DNA of 64,000 nucleotides from Carboxylicivirga sediminis (GTDB lineage: Bacteria > Bacteroidota > Bacteroidia > Bacteroidales > Marinilabiliaceae). This document shows, one piece after another, positions 48,307-57,950 of the stretch; within the stretch, counting starts at the first letter, position 1; each line of letters opens with the position of its first letter. Location of the stretch: positions 218,881 to 282,880 of the forward strand of contig NZ_JAGTAR010000002.1 in the NCBI RefSeq assembly GCF_018156225.1, read 5' to 3'. A program made the translations under genes and the position numbers. The notes below the pieces were generated by a model, which did no database searches, was not told the origin of the DNA, and saw only the letters and a program-made list of their open reading frames with translations.

Positions 48307-49839
48307 TTAATGCTTAGCCTTTTTCCCCTTCTTATCAGCAGCCTTGTTTTTCTTCTTCAGTTCTGCTTTTCGCTTGATTTCTTCCAACTGCTCATCTGGC
48401 ATCAGGCTTCTTTTTGTCGGGAATTCATTCTGCATATAATCATTCACCAACTTCTTATCCTGACGATTATCAAATAGAGTGAGCGCCGGGTCTTTCTTTT
48501 CCACCATCCAGTTGCGTAATGCCTGCTGCAACTCAGCCAGCTCCTTCTGATAATTGGGATCATCAATCAGGTTATTGGTGGCATCAGGATCATTCACCAC
48601 ATCGTATAGCTCCTCCGGTAGGCGGTAGCGATACATTTTAGCCCACTCGAGGTACTCGGCGAATTCAGGATCCTTCTCGATGGTTTTTAATATCTCGCCT
48701 TCGTTGGAGTTGGAATAGCGATAGCCCGTCATGTGCCATGGGTTGAAGATGTATCTGAATCGCTTGTTATCAACTGAACGCATGGGTGTGGCTTTTCCGC
48801 CAATTTTATAATCAATCTCACCAAAATGATAGTCGCGGTCTTTTTGATTTTTGCCTTCAATCAGTGGCATTAAAGACTTGCCATCGGTTTGCTCATTAAT
48901 TGTGATGCCTGTCGCATCCAAAAAAGTAGCGAACAAATCCACTTCAGCCACCATATGTTTGTCATCCACATGCCCTGCTTTCATGCCGGGATGGTGAATG
49001 TAAAATGGTGTTTTGGTGCTGGCCACATAGGTATTGGCCTTGGCAAACGGAAAAGCAGACCCATTATCCGAAAGAAATACAATCATGGTATTATCATATA
49101 AGCCAGCATCTTTAAGCGCATCAATCACTGCATTAAAGGTATCATCCAAACGACGAACTGAGTTATAGTAACACGCTAGTTCGTAACGCACCTGTGGTAT
49201 ATCCGGCAGATAACCCGGCACCTCCACCTCATCTGGCGAATAAAGTTTTGACGGCCGCTCCTCGCCTTTTTTCATTGGTTTCTCCGGATCGTAAAACGGG
49301 CGGTGCGGGTCGTGCGAGTTCACCATAAAATAGAAGGGTTTACCTTCGTCTTTGCAACGCTCAAAAAACTCGGTGCTGAATGCAGCATATTTCGATGGAC
49401 TGCGACCAGCTCCCAATTCGGCATAGTCGTGCACATAGTCCCATTTAAACTGCATATCGGGTGTTGAGTGATTTACTTTACCTAATATACCTGTGAGATA
49501 GCCGTTATCCTGAAAAGTTTGCATAGTAGTGGGCACTTTCTTTTTCATGTGCATAAAGCCCATCATACCACTTGACACGCCATACAAACCGGTAGCCATA
49601 ATACTGCGGCTAGGCATACAAATAGGCGTATTGGTGTGTGCCTGGTCAAAACGCACACCCCCATCGGCAAACTTATCCAGATTGGGTGTCAGGTCAGGAA
49701 TATTACGTCCAAACGTGCCGCTGGCCTCGTAACCCAAATCATCAGCTGTGAATAACAATATATTGAGAGGCTTATCCTGGGCCCGGGTTACACCCAGGCT
49801 CAGAACAAAAGCTAAAACTATAATTATTCGATTCATCAT
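48307..49839 (-). CDS. SGSH-like S1 sulfatase (CMPSR motif) with lysine-rich tail
   Basis: 510 residues; the signal peptide ends at GVTRAQ (residue 21). LFTADDLGYEASGTFG gives metal ligands, Cys74 in PICMPSRSIMATGLYGVSSG is the formylglycine target, then LGKVNHSTPDMQF, NSHDPHRPFYDP and FLSDNGS. The LGKVxHSTP and CMPSR features are shared only with the sulfatase at 24180-26429. The last about 25 residues are strongly basic (KRKAELKKKNKAADKKGKK), which may bind polyanionic glycan or the cell surface. It follows the second surface lipoprotein of the SusCD operon by 35 bp. Heparan N-sulfatase-type subfamily assignment is tentative. Confidence 0.9.
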   Translation of the reverse strand: MMNRIIIVLAFVLSLGVTRAQDKPLNILLFTADDLGYEASGTFGRNIPDLTPNLDKFADGGVRFDQAHTNTPICMPSRSIMATGLYGVSSGMMGFMHMKKKVPTTMQTFQDNGYLTGILGKVNHSTPDMQFKWDYVHDYAELGAGRSPSKYAAFSTEFFERCKDEGKPFYFMVNSHDPHRPFYDPEKPMKKGEERPSKLYSPDEVEVPGYLPDIPQVRYELACYYNSVRRLDDTFNAVIDALKDAGLYDNTMIVFLSDNGSAFPFAKANTYVASTKTPFYIHHPGMKAGHVDDKHMVAEVDLFATFLDATGITINEQTDGKSLMPLIEGKNQKDRDYHFGEIDYKIGGKATPMRSVDNKRFRYIFNPWHMTGYRYSNSNEGEILKTIEKDPEFAEYLEWAKMYRYRLPEELYDVVNDPDATNNLIDDPNYQKELAELQQALRNWMVEKKDPALTLFDNRQDKKLVNDYMQNEFPTKRSLMPDEQLEEIKRKAELKKKNKAADKKGKKAKH

Positions 49840-49874
49840 ATCGTGTAAATAATCGCTGTTACCAGCCGTTAAGT

Positions 49875-51308
49875 TTACTCACTGTCTAAAAATGTACCTT
49901 CGATATTAAAGGTCTGTGGTGCCAGATAACCCGGATTCGGACCATCCTTATCAGCCACCATATGGAACATGAAACGCAGTTGGTTAGAGGCGCTTACCGG
50001 CAATGAAGCCTTATCAATGGTAGCGGCCATTTCGAAATAGCCATAACCTGTTACATCATCAACTCCGGCTGTTGGGGTAGTCCCCAATGAGGTAGCCACC
50101 TGTTGCCAGCTGTTTACGGCTGCTTTCTTCTCATCCTGAGTGGCCATAGCCAGAATGGCCTGGTATTCTTCTTCTGTACACACTCTAATATCGCAACGTA
50201 ACAAGCCTGAGGTTAACTCAGCTGCCTTATTGGCTAAGAATGAAGCATCAACTCTTACTTCCAGCACATCGCGAACATCAACCACCTCATTAAGAATAAC
50301 GATGGATTGCGATTTGTTGGCTGTTTCGGTATCGAAGCCAATATCTCCGTTAAATGGCAACCAACGCAGTATTGGTGTGGCATCAAACTCATCAAGCGGA
50401 TGGTTTATATCGGCCTGAACATTCCAAAATGCTTTACCGCTCTTGAGTGCTCCATAAATCAGGTGGGTTTGTAAACCACCAACCAGGGTTTCAGGCTGAT
50501 CGTTTCGCGGACCGAGATCATCACCCGACAAATCCATGGCAAAAATAGCCTGATCGTATGGCAGGTTGAGTTTTTTCACATTCACAAGCAGTTGAGCCAC
50601 TTCAGGCTGACTCACGGTGCCTGTAAACGTTAAAGTATAGGTACCAACTTCAAATGGTCCCACCATTTTTACCACGCCAATATCAGTGGCACCCTCTTCG
50701 ACATAATCTGATTCTCGTCCGAATGTAAACACATCGGCTGGTGTCATTAATACCTCTTCAATGCCCATGTTGGCAAACAGGATGCTTACGCCGGGTAATA
50801 AACCTTCAAGCACATTCCCCACTTCGTCCACCGGCTCGCCTGCCGGATTAACCAACAATTCTATCTCGCTAGTGCCGGTTGGCGTTTGAATACTGATAGC
50901 CGGTAACAGGTCCTCCACCACTTCCAGTTTAATGGCTTCGTTATTTTGCAAGGTTCCATAGTCATTGCTCACTTCAACAGCAATAGTATAACTACCCAGT
51001 TCAAGTATATTATCGAGTGGCAAGGCAATCAATCCGCTGGCATCCATTGTAAACGGGTGCGCTTCAATCACCACCGCCTCTTCAGCTTCCAAGGCCAGGT
51101 AGCTAACGCTCAATAAGCTGTAAGTCATTTTACCTTCGCCCCGTACCAGAGGTAAACCCGATGTCCACTCGGCACCTTGATTCACTGTGGCTGCATAATT
51201 CTGATAATCGACCACCGAAGGAGCCGCATTTAGTTCCAGAACATCTTTGTCTTCGGTACAGGCCCAAAGACCTAAAATCAGTAATATGAATATAATATAT
51301 CGTGTCAT
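49875..51308 (-). CDS. Surface glycan-binding lipoprotein (SusE/SGBP position), 477 aa
   Basis: Lipobox GLWAC gives a lipidated Cys at residue 17. The N-terminal part has Ig/cadherin-like repeats (ELGSYTIAVEVSNDYG around 110-125). The C-terminal half (about 240-477) is beta-rich and contains a conserved-looking stretch with ILNEVVDVRDVLEVRVDAS and LLRCDIRVCTEEEYQA. It shares overall design and the EIxV.VSN.YG repeat with the lipoprotein at 56181-57569. It is placed directly after SusD (16 bp), where Bacteroidetes loci carry non-catalytic surface glycan-binding proteins. No enzyme motif is visible. A name at family level cannot be given with certainty; a DUF4958-like family is possible. Confidence 0.75.
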   Translation of the reverse strand: MTRYIIFILLILGLWACTEDKDVLELNAAPSVVDYQNYAATVNQGAEWTSGLPLVRGEGKMTYSLLSVSYLALEAEEAVVIEAHPFTMDASGLIALPLDNILELGSYTIAVEVSNDYGTLQNNEAIKLEVVEDLLPAISIQTPTGTSEIELLVNPAGEPVDEVGNVLEGLLPGVSILFANMGIEEVLMTPADVFTFGRESDYVEEGATDIGVVKMVGPFEVGTYTLTFTGTVSQPEVAQLLVNVKKLNLPYDQAIFAMDLSGDDLGPRNDQPETLVGGLQTHLIYGALKSGKAFWNVQADINHPLDEFDATPILRWLPFNGDIGFDTETANKSQSIVILNEVVDVRDVLEVRVDASFLANKAAELTSGLLRCDIRVCTEEEYQAILAMATQDEKKAAVNSWQQVATSLGTTPTAGVDDVTGYGYFEMAATIDKASLPVSASNQLRFMFHMVADKDGPNPGYLAPQTFNIEGTFLDSE

Positions 51309-51324
51309 AATTGTAGTGTTTTAA

Positions 51325-53022
51325 TTACTTCCAAAGAGGATGTTGCTGCACATTTTTATTAAGCGTAATCTCATCATTTGGAATAGGGAATACATTGTGA
51401 CGTTCTTCCACCGCGTTACCCGGATAGGTCAGAAACTCATCTTTAGCCGGATCGTAATCAGGGTGATTAATTATTAAAGAATTCTGCTCTTTCATGGCCT
51501 CTACCAAAGTGCCCCAGCGTACCAGGTCAAAGCGGCGCAAACCCTCGAAACACAGCTCGCGGCTGCGCTCATCTTTAATCACTTCCAACAGTTCTTCCTG
51601 TGTTAAGGCCAAGCCCTCTGAATCCAGCAACTCCTGAACGGTTGCTGCACCAGCACGCAGGCGAACGGCATTAACATTATCAATGGCATCGAGTGTTGGA
51701 CCATAAAGCTGGTTAACAGCCTCGGCTTTCATCAGCAACACATCGGCATAGCGCAATAAGGGGTAGTTGATAGATGTACGCCACTTATTAATCGCACCAT
51801 TTTCGAGCACACGGGCCGTATATACGTCATCGCCCGAAGCATTGGTGCCAGACACCACTCTTTGTACACGGCGCCATTTACCACCATACCAACGCAACTT
51901 GTTGCTGATATCTCCAGGAAATGAATAAGCACCATCCTTAAAGTTGATGTTGTATGGAATGCTGTTCCAGCCATGGCGCTCATCGGGATTTGAACCAGGC
52001 GTTTCTTCAAATTCGGCTCCGTAGAGCTGATTTAAGGTTGCAGTGATATAGACTAATGGATTACCTTCAGGATCATCATTTACTTCGCCGCCAACTTTAG
52101 GACCGTTGTAGTTACCGATGAAACCACCTAAATCGCGTTCGGTAGTGTATTTAAATACCACTTCCCACATAATTTCGCGGTTATCCTGAATTTCCTGAAT
52201 CTGATTCAGGAACACTTCACTGTAATCGTCGAGCAAGGAGTGACGGCCTGATTCAATAATAGCATTACAATGTTTCACCACCTGGCTGTAGCATTCCTCA
52301 ACACCCACATCACCACCATTAACACGTGTTCCGGCCAGGTGCAGATAGGCACGTGCCAGTAAGCCGTGAGCTACCGATTTGGATACCCGGCCAAAAGCGT
52401 AAGGTTCATCGGGTAACATACCGGTGGCAGCACTCAGGTCCGCAATAATCTGGTTATATACCACTTGCGGCTCCTGACTTTTGAGGTGTAAATCGCCATT
52501 ATCTTCAGCTATATCAACAAATGGCAAGGTACGTACCGGCACATATTCAAACATGCGTACCAGGTTCAGGTAAGAGAAGGCACGCAAGGTTAAGGCTTCC
52601 CCAATCATGGCCTGACGCTGTTCAAACGTCATATAGGCTATTGTATCGCGGCCCTCAAGGTTATAAATCAAATCATTTGTTCTTGAGATAAGCGTATAGG
52701 ACATGGTCCATATTCGTTTGATATCGGTATTAAAGGCATTGTAGTTGAATTTCGATATCTCACTTCCGCGTGTACTGCTAGCCAGCTTATTGTGCAAAAA
52801 CTCATCTGTACCGGCACTCAGCCAAATGGACATGTGCTCCTTATACAACTCGGCTAGTTGGCTATACACGCCGGCCAGAGCCATCTCGGCCTGATTCCTG
52901 TCTTTATAGTAATCATCACGTTCAAATTCATTGGTTGGGTCCAATTCGAGAAATTCACAAGACGTAAGACCAGCCACTACAATGACAAACAGTGATATGT
53001 AATATTTCAATTGCTTCTTCAT
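51325..53022 (-). CDS. SusD/RagB-like surface glycan-binding lipoprotein (pair 3)
   Basis: 565 residues with lipobox GLTSC (lipidated Cys22). Mature sequence starts EFLELDPTNEFERDDYYKDR, a standard SusD opening. GEALTLRAFSYLNLVRMFEY, LLMKAEAVNQLYGPT and SRELCFEGLRRFDLVRWG are RagB/SusD signatures. The ending HNVFPIPNDEITLNKNVQQH is textbook for the family. The SusC partner ends 16 bp upstream. Together they form the main import complex of the minus-strand locus. Confidence 0.96.
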   Translation of the reverse strand: MKKQLKYYISLFVIVVAGLTSCEFLELDPTNEFERDDYYKDRNQAEMALAGVYSQLAELYKEHMSIWLSAGTDEFLHNKLASSTRGSEISKFNYNAFNTDIKRIWTMSYTLISRTNDLIYNLEGRDTIAYMTFEQRQAMIGEALTLRAFSYLNLVRMFEYVPVRTLPFVDIAEDNGDLHLKSQEPQVVYNQIIADLSAATGMLPDEPYAFGRVSKSVAHGLLARAYLHLAGTRVNGGDVGVEECYSQVVKHCNAIIESGRHSLLDDYSEVFLNQIQEIQDNREIMWEVVFKYTTERDLGGFIGNYNGPKVGGEVNDDPEGNPLVYITATLNQLYGAEFEETPGSNPDERHGWNSIPYNINFKDGAYSFPGDISNKLRWYGGKWRRVQRVVSGTNASGDDVYTARVLENGAINKWRTSINYPLLRYADVLLMKAEAVNQLYGPTLDAIDNVNAVRLRAGAATVQELLDSEGLALTQEELLEVIKDERSRELCFEGLRRFDLVRWGTLVEAMKEQNSLIINHPDYDPAKDEFLTYPGNAVEERHNVFPIPNDEITLNKNVQQHPLWK

Positions 53023-53038
53023 GATTTCATCTTTTTAA

Positions 53039-56000
53039 TTAGAATGTCATATTTAGGCCAAACGTAAATGAACGTCCTTTTGGATAGGCCGAATAATCAA
53101 TACCACGGTTTAAGGCTTCGTTTCGTACCGACACCTCAGGGTCGTATCCTGAATACTTGGTGAACACAAACAGGTTGTCAACGGTGGCTGACAATCTGAT
53201 TCTTTCAATATTCAGCTTATTGGTTAGTGTCTTAGGCAGTGTATAGCCCAATGCCACATTCTTAATTCTGATGTATGAACCATCTTCCACCCAGAAGTCG
53301 CTCATCATTTTACCACTGTAAACAGGTATGTAAGTCTGATCGCCTGCCGGAGCAGCCCACACACCATATTCTATCGGGTTATCGGGTGTCCAGCGGTTGG
53401 CCACTTCGCCCATATAGTTACGGTTGCGCTGGGCTCCCGGCACGCCAAACACGGCACGGTTACCGTTAAAAATATCGTTACCATATGACCAGGTCACCAA
53501 CACACCTAAGTCAAATCCTTTATATTCGAAGGAGTTATGCAACCCACCATGATGAATGGGATTAGGATCACCTATGATTTCACGATCGTTCTCGTCCACA
53601 ATGCCATTGCCATCCAAATCGGCATACTTTGGCATACCAGGCCCCAGCTTACCGGCCGTGTAATCCAGTCCGGTCACGCCATCCTTCAGAATGTATTCGC
53701 CCGTGGCCGAATCGTGAATAAAATCATCCACCTGATAGATGCCTTCCATGCGGTAGCCATACATGACACCAACAGGCTGCCCAACAAACAGACCATAGAT
53801 ATTTTCTTCGGAGAAGATACCTCCTACGCCCGGATTGTAAAGGCGCTCATCCTCGCCAACACTAAGGTTCTTCACCTTATTGCGATTGAAGGAGATGTTA
53901 AAGTTGGTGGTCCACCTAAAGTTTTTCGTATCAACGTTGACTGTTTGCAGTGTTATTTCCACACCGTAGTTGCTGATACTTCCACGGTTTTCTTTTACGC
54001 CTGTAAAACCAGCTGAAGGCGGAACCAGCGCATCCAACAACAAATCATTAGTCAGCTTGTAGTAGCCTTCTGTTTCCAGCACTATACGGTTTTTAAGGAA
54101 ACCCATTTCAAGTCCGGCATTGTACTGCTGCGTGGTCTCCCACTTAAGGTTGGTATTGGCCAATTTCTTTTGGTAGATAGCCGGTATGTATGAGTTACCG
54201 AAGTAATAGCCATTACCACTACCTAATGTCACCAATGAATCAAAGTTACCAATACGATTGTTACCCGTAGTACCATATCCACCTTTCACTTTCAGGTTCG
54301 AAAACACATTCAGATTTTGAATAAATGGCTCTTCGATGGCCCGCCATGCCAGCGCAAATGATGGGAAATACCCAAACTTATTATCTGTTGGAAATTTAGA
54401 AGATCCATCTGCACGCATTGATGCAGTTAACAGATACTTATCAAGATAGGTGTAGTTAACACGGGCTAAACCTGACATCAGGCGGGTATTTGACAAACCG
54501 GATGTTGACACCTGCGGGTTGACACCTAGCACAAAATTATTCCATCCGAAATCATCAAACGGAAAATTATTACTCTTCATGTAGGTATCGTAAATTTTGG
54601 TATCCTGCAGTGTAAAACCGCCCAACACATTCAGGTGATGGTCATCCTTCTTCAGGTTATACGTTAATGTATTCTCATTGATCCACGAACGACGTTGAAC
54701 ATTACTCACACTACCATTGATACCTTCAGTTCCTCTGTCAGCCTGGTTGGTACCTGTGTTAAAGAAAGTTTTGACTTGTTTATGATCAAATGTATAACCA
54801 AAAGTAGTTCTGAACTTTAGGTTTTTAACCACTTTATAATCGAGGTAAGAATTGACCTGTACCACATCCCGGGGTTCTGAACGGTCGGTATTCTCCAATG
54901 TTTGGTCAGGCGGGAAATAGCCTGCATTATAATCATCCTGCTCATCGTCTGATTCAATATCATCTAATGGCAAAATAGGACGGAACATAATGGCACTTTT
55001 AATGGCACTTACAGTCGAAGTTGATATCTTCATGCCGGTATACTCAGTATTAGTATACGACGCATTTATACCCACTTCCAGCTTATTATTGATTTTATGA
55101 TCGACCTTTAAGCGACCAGTGAATCGTTCAAAGCCTGTATTAATCATGGTACCATCTTCATTAACATAACCAAAGGAAGCGAACAGTTTGGTTAAATCAT
55201 TCCCTGCCTGCATAGATGCATTGATACGACTGAAGTTCCCAGGTTTAAAAATCTCATCCTGCCAGTTGGTGCCTTTTACGTTTCTGTATTGTTCCGGATC
55301 GCCATAGCTCAGGTTGTTCTGTTCCTGCTGCAACCTGGCAAACTCATATGGTGACAGCACGTCTAAACGGCGCTCCTGTGGAATGACGCTCACACCCTGT
55401 TGAACATTTACATTCACACGTGTTTTGGCCTCATCGATACCGCCTTTGGTAGTGATTATTACCACACCATTTGAACCACGCGAACCATATATGGCCGTTG
55501 CCGATGCATCCTTCAGAATGTCGATACGCTCAATATCTTCAGGTGCGATGGTGGTGATGTAGGTCGGATCATCAATGGGGAATCCATCTACAATGTACAA
55601 TGGGTCGGAGTTTCCTGTAATGGAGTTGCTACCACGGATTTCGAACACCATGGCCTGTCCTGGTGCCCCATCGGCCTTATTGAGGCGCACACCCGCCAAA
55701 CGACCTTGCAGCATTTCGTCAACCGACGGCGCCGCATTATCCTCAATCTGGCTGAGTTTAATGGATTTGATGGACCCCGTAACATCTTTGGCTTTGGTAG
55801 TTCCATAACCTGTTACCACAATCTCCTCCAATTGCTCCGAATCACTTACTAAAGCGACCCTCAACTGCGTTTTACCACCAACAGGTATTTCCTGCGTTTC
55901 CATACCAATAAATGAGAAGATTAGCACATCGCTCTCTTTTACGCGAATGTTAAACTTGCCTTCATAATCGGTAATTGTTCCTTCGGTGCGCCCTTTGATA

Positions 56001-56164
56001 CGAACCGTAACACCGGGCATAGGATCGCCGGTTTGTTCTTCAACCACCAGGCCTGTTACCTTCTTAAACTGTGCCTGTGCCAACACATCTGCACTAATAA
56101 ATAGCAAACTAATTACTACCGTGAGATATATTGCCTTACTCAAATATGTTTTTAATATCATCAT
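53039..56164 (-). CDS. SusC-like TonB-dependent receptor (pair 3)
   Basis: 1041 residues from ATG at 56164; an upstream GTG at 56170 and another ATG at 56161 are alternatives. The signal segment ends near ADVLAQ. The carboxypeptidase-regulatory-like domain (VTGLVVEEQTGDPMPGVTV) is followed by LEEIVVTGYGTTKAKDVTG and the plug motifs DPLYIVDGFPIDDP and RIDILKDASATAIYGSRGSNG. The barrel ends SFTFGLNMTF. The first gene upstream is a surface lipoprotein instead of SusC being first, a less common order. It would import the oligosaccharide targeted by the sulfatase cluster. Confidence 0.96.
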   Translation of the reverse strand: MMILKTYLSKAIYLTVVISLLFISADVLAQAQFKKVTGLVVEEQTGDPMPGVTVRIKGRTEGTITDYEGKFNIRVKESDVLIFSFIGMETQEIPVGGKTQLRVALVSDSEQLEEIVVTGYGTTKAKDVTGSIKSIKLSQIEDNAAPSVDEMLQGRLAGVRLNKADGAPGQAMVFEIRGSNSITGNSDPLYIVDGFPIDDPTYITTIAPEDIERIDILKDASATAIYGSRGSNGVVIITTKGGIDEAKTRVNVNVQQGVSVIPQERRLDVLSPYEFARLQQEQNNLSYGDPEQYRNVKGTNWQDEIFKPGNFSRINASMQAGNDLTKLFASFGYVNEDGTMINTGFERFTGRLKVDHKINNKLEVGINASYTNTEYTGMKISTSTVSAIKSAIMFRPILPLDDIESDDEQDDYNAGYFPPDQTLENTDRSEPRDVVQVNSYLDYKVVKNLKFRTTFGYTFDHKQVKTFFNTGTNQADRGTEGINGSVSNVQRRSWINENTLTYNLKKDDHHLNVLGGFTLQDTKIYDTYMKSNNFPFDDFGWNNFVLGVNPQVSTSGLSNTRLMSGLARVNYTYLDKYLLTASMRADGSSKFPTDNKFGYFPSFALAWRAIEEPFIQNLNVFSNLKVKGGYGTTGNNRIGNFDSLVTLGSGNGYYFGNSYIPAIYQKKLANTNLKWETTQQYNAGLEMGFLKNRIVLETEGYYKLTNDLLLDALVPPSAGFTGVKENRGSISNYGVEITLQTVNVDTKNFRWTTNFNISFNRNKVKNLSVGEDERLYNPGVGGIFSEENIYGLFVGQPVGVMYGYRMEGIYQVDDFIHDSATGEYILKDGVTGLDYTAGKLGPGMPKYADLDGNGIVDENDREIIGDPNPIHHGGLHNSFEYKGFDLGVLVTWSYGNDIFNGNRAVFGVPGAQRNRNYMGEVANRWTPDNPIEYGVWAAPAGDQTYIPVYSGKMMSDFWVEDGSYIRIKNVALGYTLPKTLTNKLNIERIRLSATVDNLFVFTKYSGYDPEVSVRNEALNRGIDYSAYPKGRSFTFGLNMTF

Positions 56165-56180
56165 CTTCACTTTGATTGGG

Positions 56181-57569
56181 TTAATACTTTGCTCTTACCT
56201 GCCACTTATAAACAAATGCTTCGCGACCCAGATTTCCCAGTTCAGGATTCAGGTGAACGGCTTTTAAAGCCATGCGCACCTTTTTACCAACATACTCTAC
56301 CGGTATATCAAAGGCCTGCGTACCTTCGCCTGCAGCCAATAGGCTGGATTCCTTTATAGGATTAGAGTAAGGCAGCATGCCAGGCGCAATGTTCGCTTCT
56401 ATTTCAAACCATGGCGATGCAAAGGGTTCTTCTTCATTATAAGCCTCATCATCGCAAACTAAGAGTGCAAAGCGCTGATTGAAATCATTGTCGATGTAAC
56501 GTTTGTAGGCGGCTATCTCGGCATAGGCACTTATAGCACCTTCCAGCTGAATTGCGTCGCTCACCACTATAGACACACACTCGGTTGTACTGGAGGCGGT
56601 TTTAAAGCTGAGGAAAAATGTATTAACCTTTTCTCCTCCGCCCGTTTGATCCATCACAACAGGTGCTGTAGCTACGTGCCATGAGTTGGTGAATCGATTG
56701 CCCTTAAAGATGGGGCCGTTAGTTGATTCGCTCAGCTCGGTGGTATAATCTTCCTCGTTAACAACATCGGTGTAACTACCTGCCAAAGTAGATGCAGAGC
56801 TGTTGATTAAACCAAGGCTCACCTCATTGGGTGTTTTGTACTCGGCATTATAGGTCAGTTTACCCACATTGGCACCGATAATCTCAATGGTGATTGCCTT
56901 GGGTGCGTTGTAACTACCCAACTCGTTGACTACGCCTACATCGTAAGTTTTAATCAGCTTACTATCATCGGCCACATCCACCTCGGCGATTTTTTCAATT
57001 TCTCCGGTTAGCTCATTTATTGCAAAATAGTTGAAGGGGTCATCCAACGAAAAGGTATATGGTCCACCTCCATTAACGTTAGCCGGTGAAGTGAGATCGC
57101 CCGTTGAAGTACCGTAAAACGAATACAGTGACGGCACATAACTCAGTTTGCTTGGTTGCACCTGCACCGCGGTAAACGCAAAAGCATCTTCAAACACCTC
57201 TGAACCTGACGGGTTGCTCACCTTAACAGCCAACGAATACTCCCCAGGAAGTAAACGACAATACTCTTTAATGTTGATGTTTCCTTTATTACTATCAATA
57301 GAAAACGAGGATGCTTTCACCTCATCCGATGCCGGACCATCGATAGATTCGATGGTAAATATAGCTCCTTCACCCCCCATTACTGTTGGCGTCACCGATA
57401 CGTAATCATCACCAATGTGGTAAGTATCGATAGACATGTAACGTAATGAATGAGGTACGCCTGCATACTTCTCATCATCGAGGAAGGTGTCACAGGCCGT
57501 CACAAAAAACAATAAGGTAACAGGAAGCAACAACTGTTTCCAATTAAACCTCTTTTTTCCATTTTCCAT
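56181..57569 (-). CDS. Surface glycan-binding lipoprotein upstream of SusC, 462 aa
   Basis: Lipobox FFVTAC gives a lipidated Cys at residue 26. The body has two or three beta-sandwich repeats with LPGEYSLAVKVSNPSG and YDVGVVNELGSYNAPKAITIEI, then a larger C-terminal beta domain with GNRFTNSWHVATAPVVMD and VRMALKAVHLNPELGNLG. No catalytic residues are seen. It resembles the 49875-51308 lipoprotein in plan. It is the first gene of the transcription unit with the best promoter in the window (57650-57682), 16 bp before SusC. A role as surface glycan capture protein is inferred from position and design. Confidence 0.75.
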   Translation of the reverse strand: MENGKKRFNWKQLLLPVTLLFFVTACDTFLDDEKYAGVPHSLRYMSIDTYHIGDDYVSVTPTVMGGEGAIFTIESIDGPASDEVKASSFSIDSNKGNINIKEYCRLLPGEYSLAVKVSNPSGSEVFEDAFAFTAVQVQPSKLSYVPSLYSFYGTSTGDLTSPANVNGGGPYTFSLDDPFNYFAINELTGEIEKIAEVDVADDSKLIKTYDVGVVNELGSYNAPKAITIEIIGANVGKLTYNAEYKTPNEVSLGLINSSASTLAGSYTDVVNEEDYTTELSESTNGPIFKGNRFTNSWHVATAPVVMDQTGGGEKVNTFFLSFKTASSTTECVSIVVSDAIQLEGAISAYAEIAAYKRYIDNDFNQRFALLVCDDEAYNEEEPFASPWFEIEANIAPGMLPYSNPIKESSLLAAGEGTQAFDIPVEYVGKKVRMALKAVHLNPELGNLGREAFVYKWQVRAKY

Positions 57570-57649
57570 AAAACTGGTTTTTCAATTACTTACTGATTCA
57601 TCTAAAAATCCCGAAAAACATTTTTTCTTTTTTTCAGATTCTTTAACAG

Positions 57650-57682
57650 CAAATATATTTTGGGCTCAAGCGCCTTCTAAAA
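57650..57682 (-). promoter_or_regulatory. Bacteroidetes-type promoter of the minus-strand PUL
   Basis: On the minus strand the -7 box reads TATATTTG (57650-57657), a full match to TAnnTTTG. A TTTT element at the -33 position (57679-57682, consensus TTTG) is separated by 21 bp. The predicted leader to the lipoprotein start at 57569 is about 80 nt. Confidence 0.5.
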
Positions 57683-57890
57683 AAACAACTGCAATAGAAC
57701 TTTCATTTAATATGTTTTAGCCGTTCAATCGCCGATATATTACCCCAACAATACAACTTCAACTAATCCATATATCCCTAACTTTATGAATATTACATTA
57801 ATTTATTTTTTAATCTTTTCATTACATCTTTGTTTGAAAAATAAATGCACATATAGCTCATATATTAACTCTACTTTAGTTATAAATATA

Positions 57891-57920
57891 CAAAAAAGGA
57901 TGCCCGACATGGACATCCTT
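57891..57920 (-). terminator. Rho-independent terminator of the group B/T9SS sulfatase gene
   Basis: On the minus strand AAGGATG (57914-57920) pairs with CATCCTT (57896-57902), extended inward by two more pairs around a short loop, and is followed by six T residues. It lies about 30 bp past the sulfatase stop and insulates the downstream promoter. Confidence 0.75.
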
Positions 57921-57950
57921 CCTTTTTGACAGTGCAATTATGTTATTCGT

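Larger units (their letters stand above)
57570..57950. other. 381-bp intergenic region: promoter plus upstream terminator
   Basis: This gap holds the promoter at 57650-57682 and the terminator at 57896-57920. The remainder (about 57690-57890) is very AT-rich with no frame, repeat or RNA gene that I recognise; it may contain binding sites for one of the LuxR-type regulators. Confidence 0.5.
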
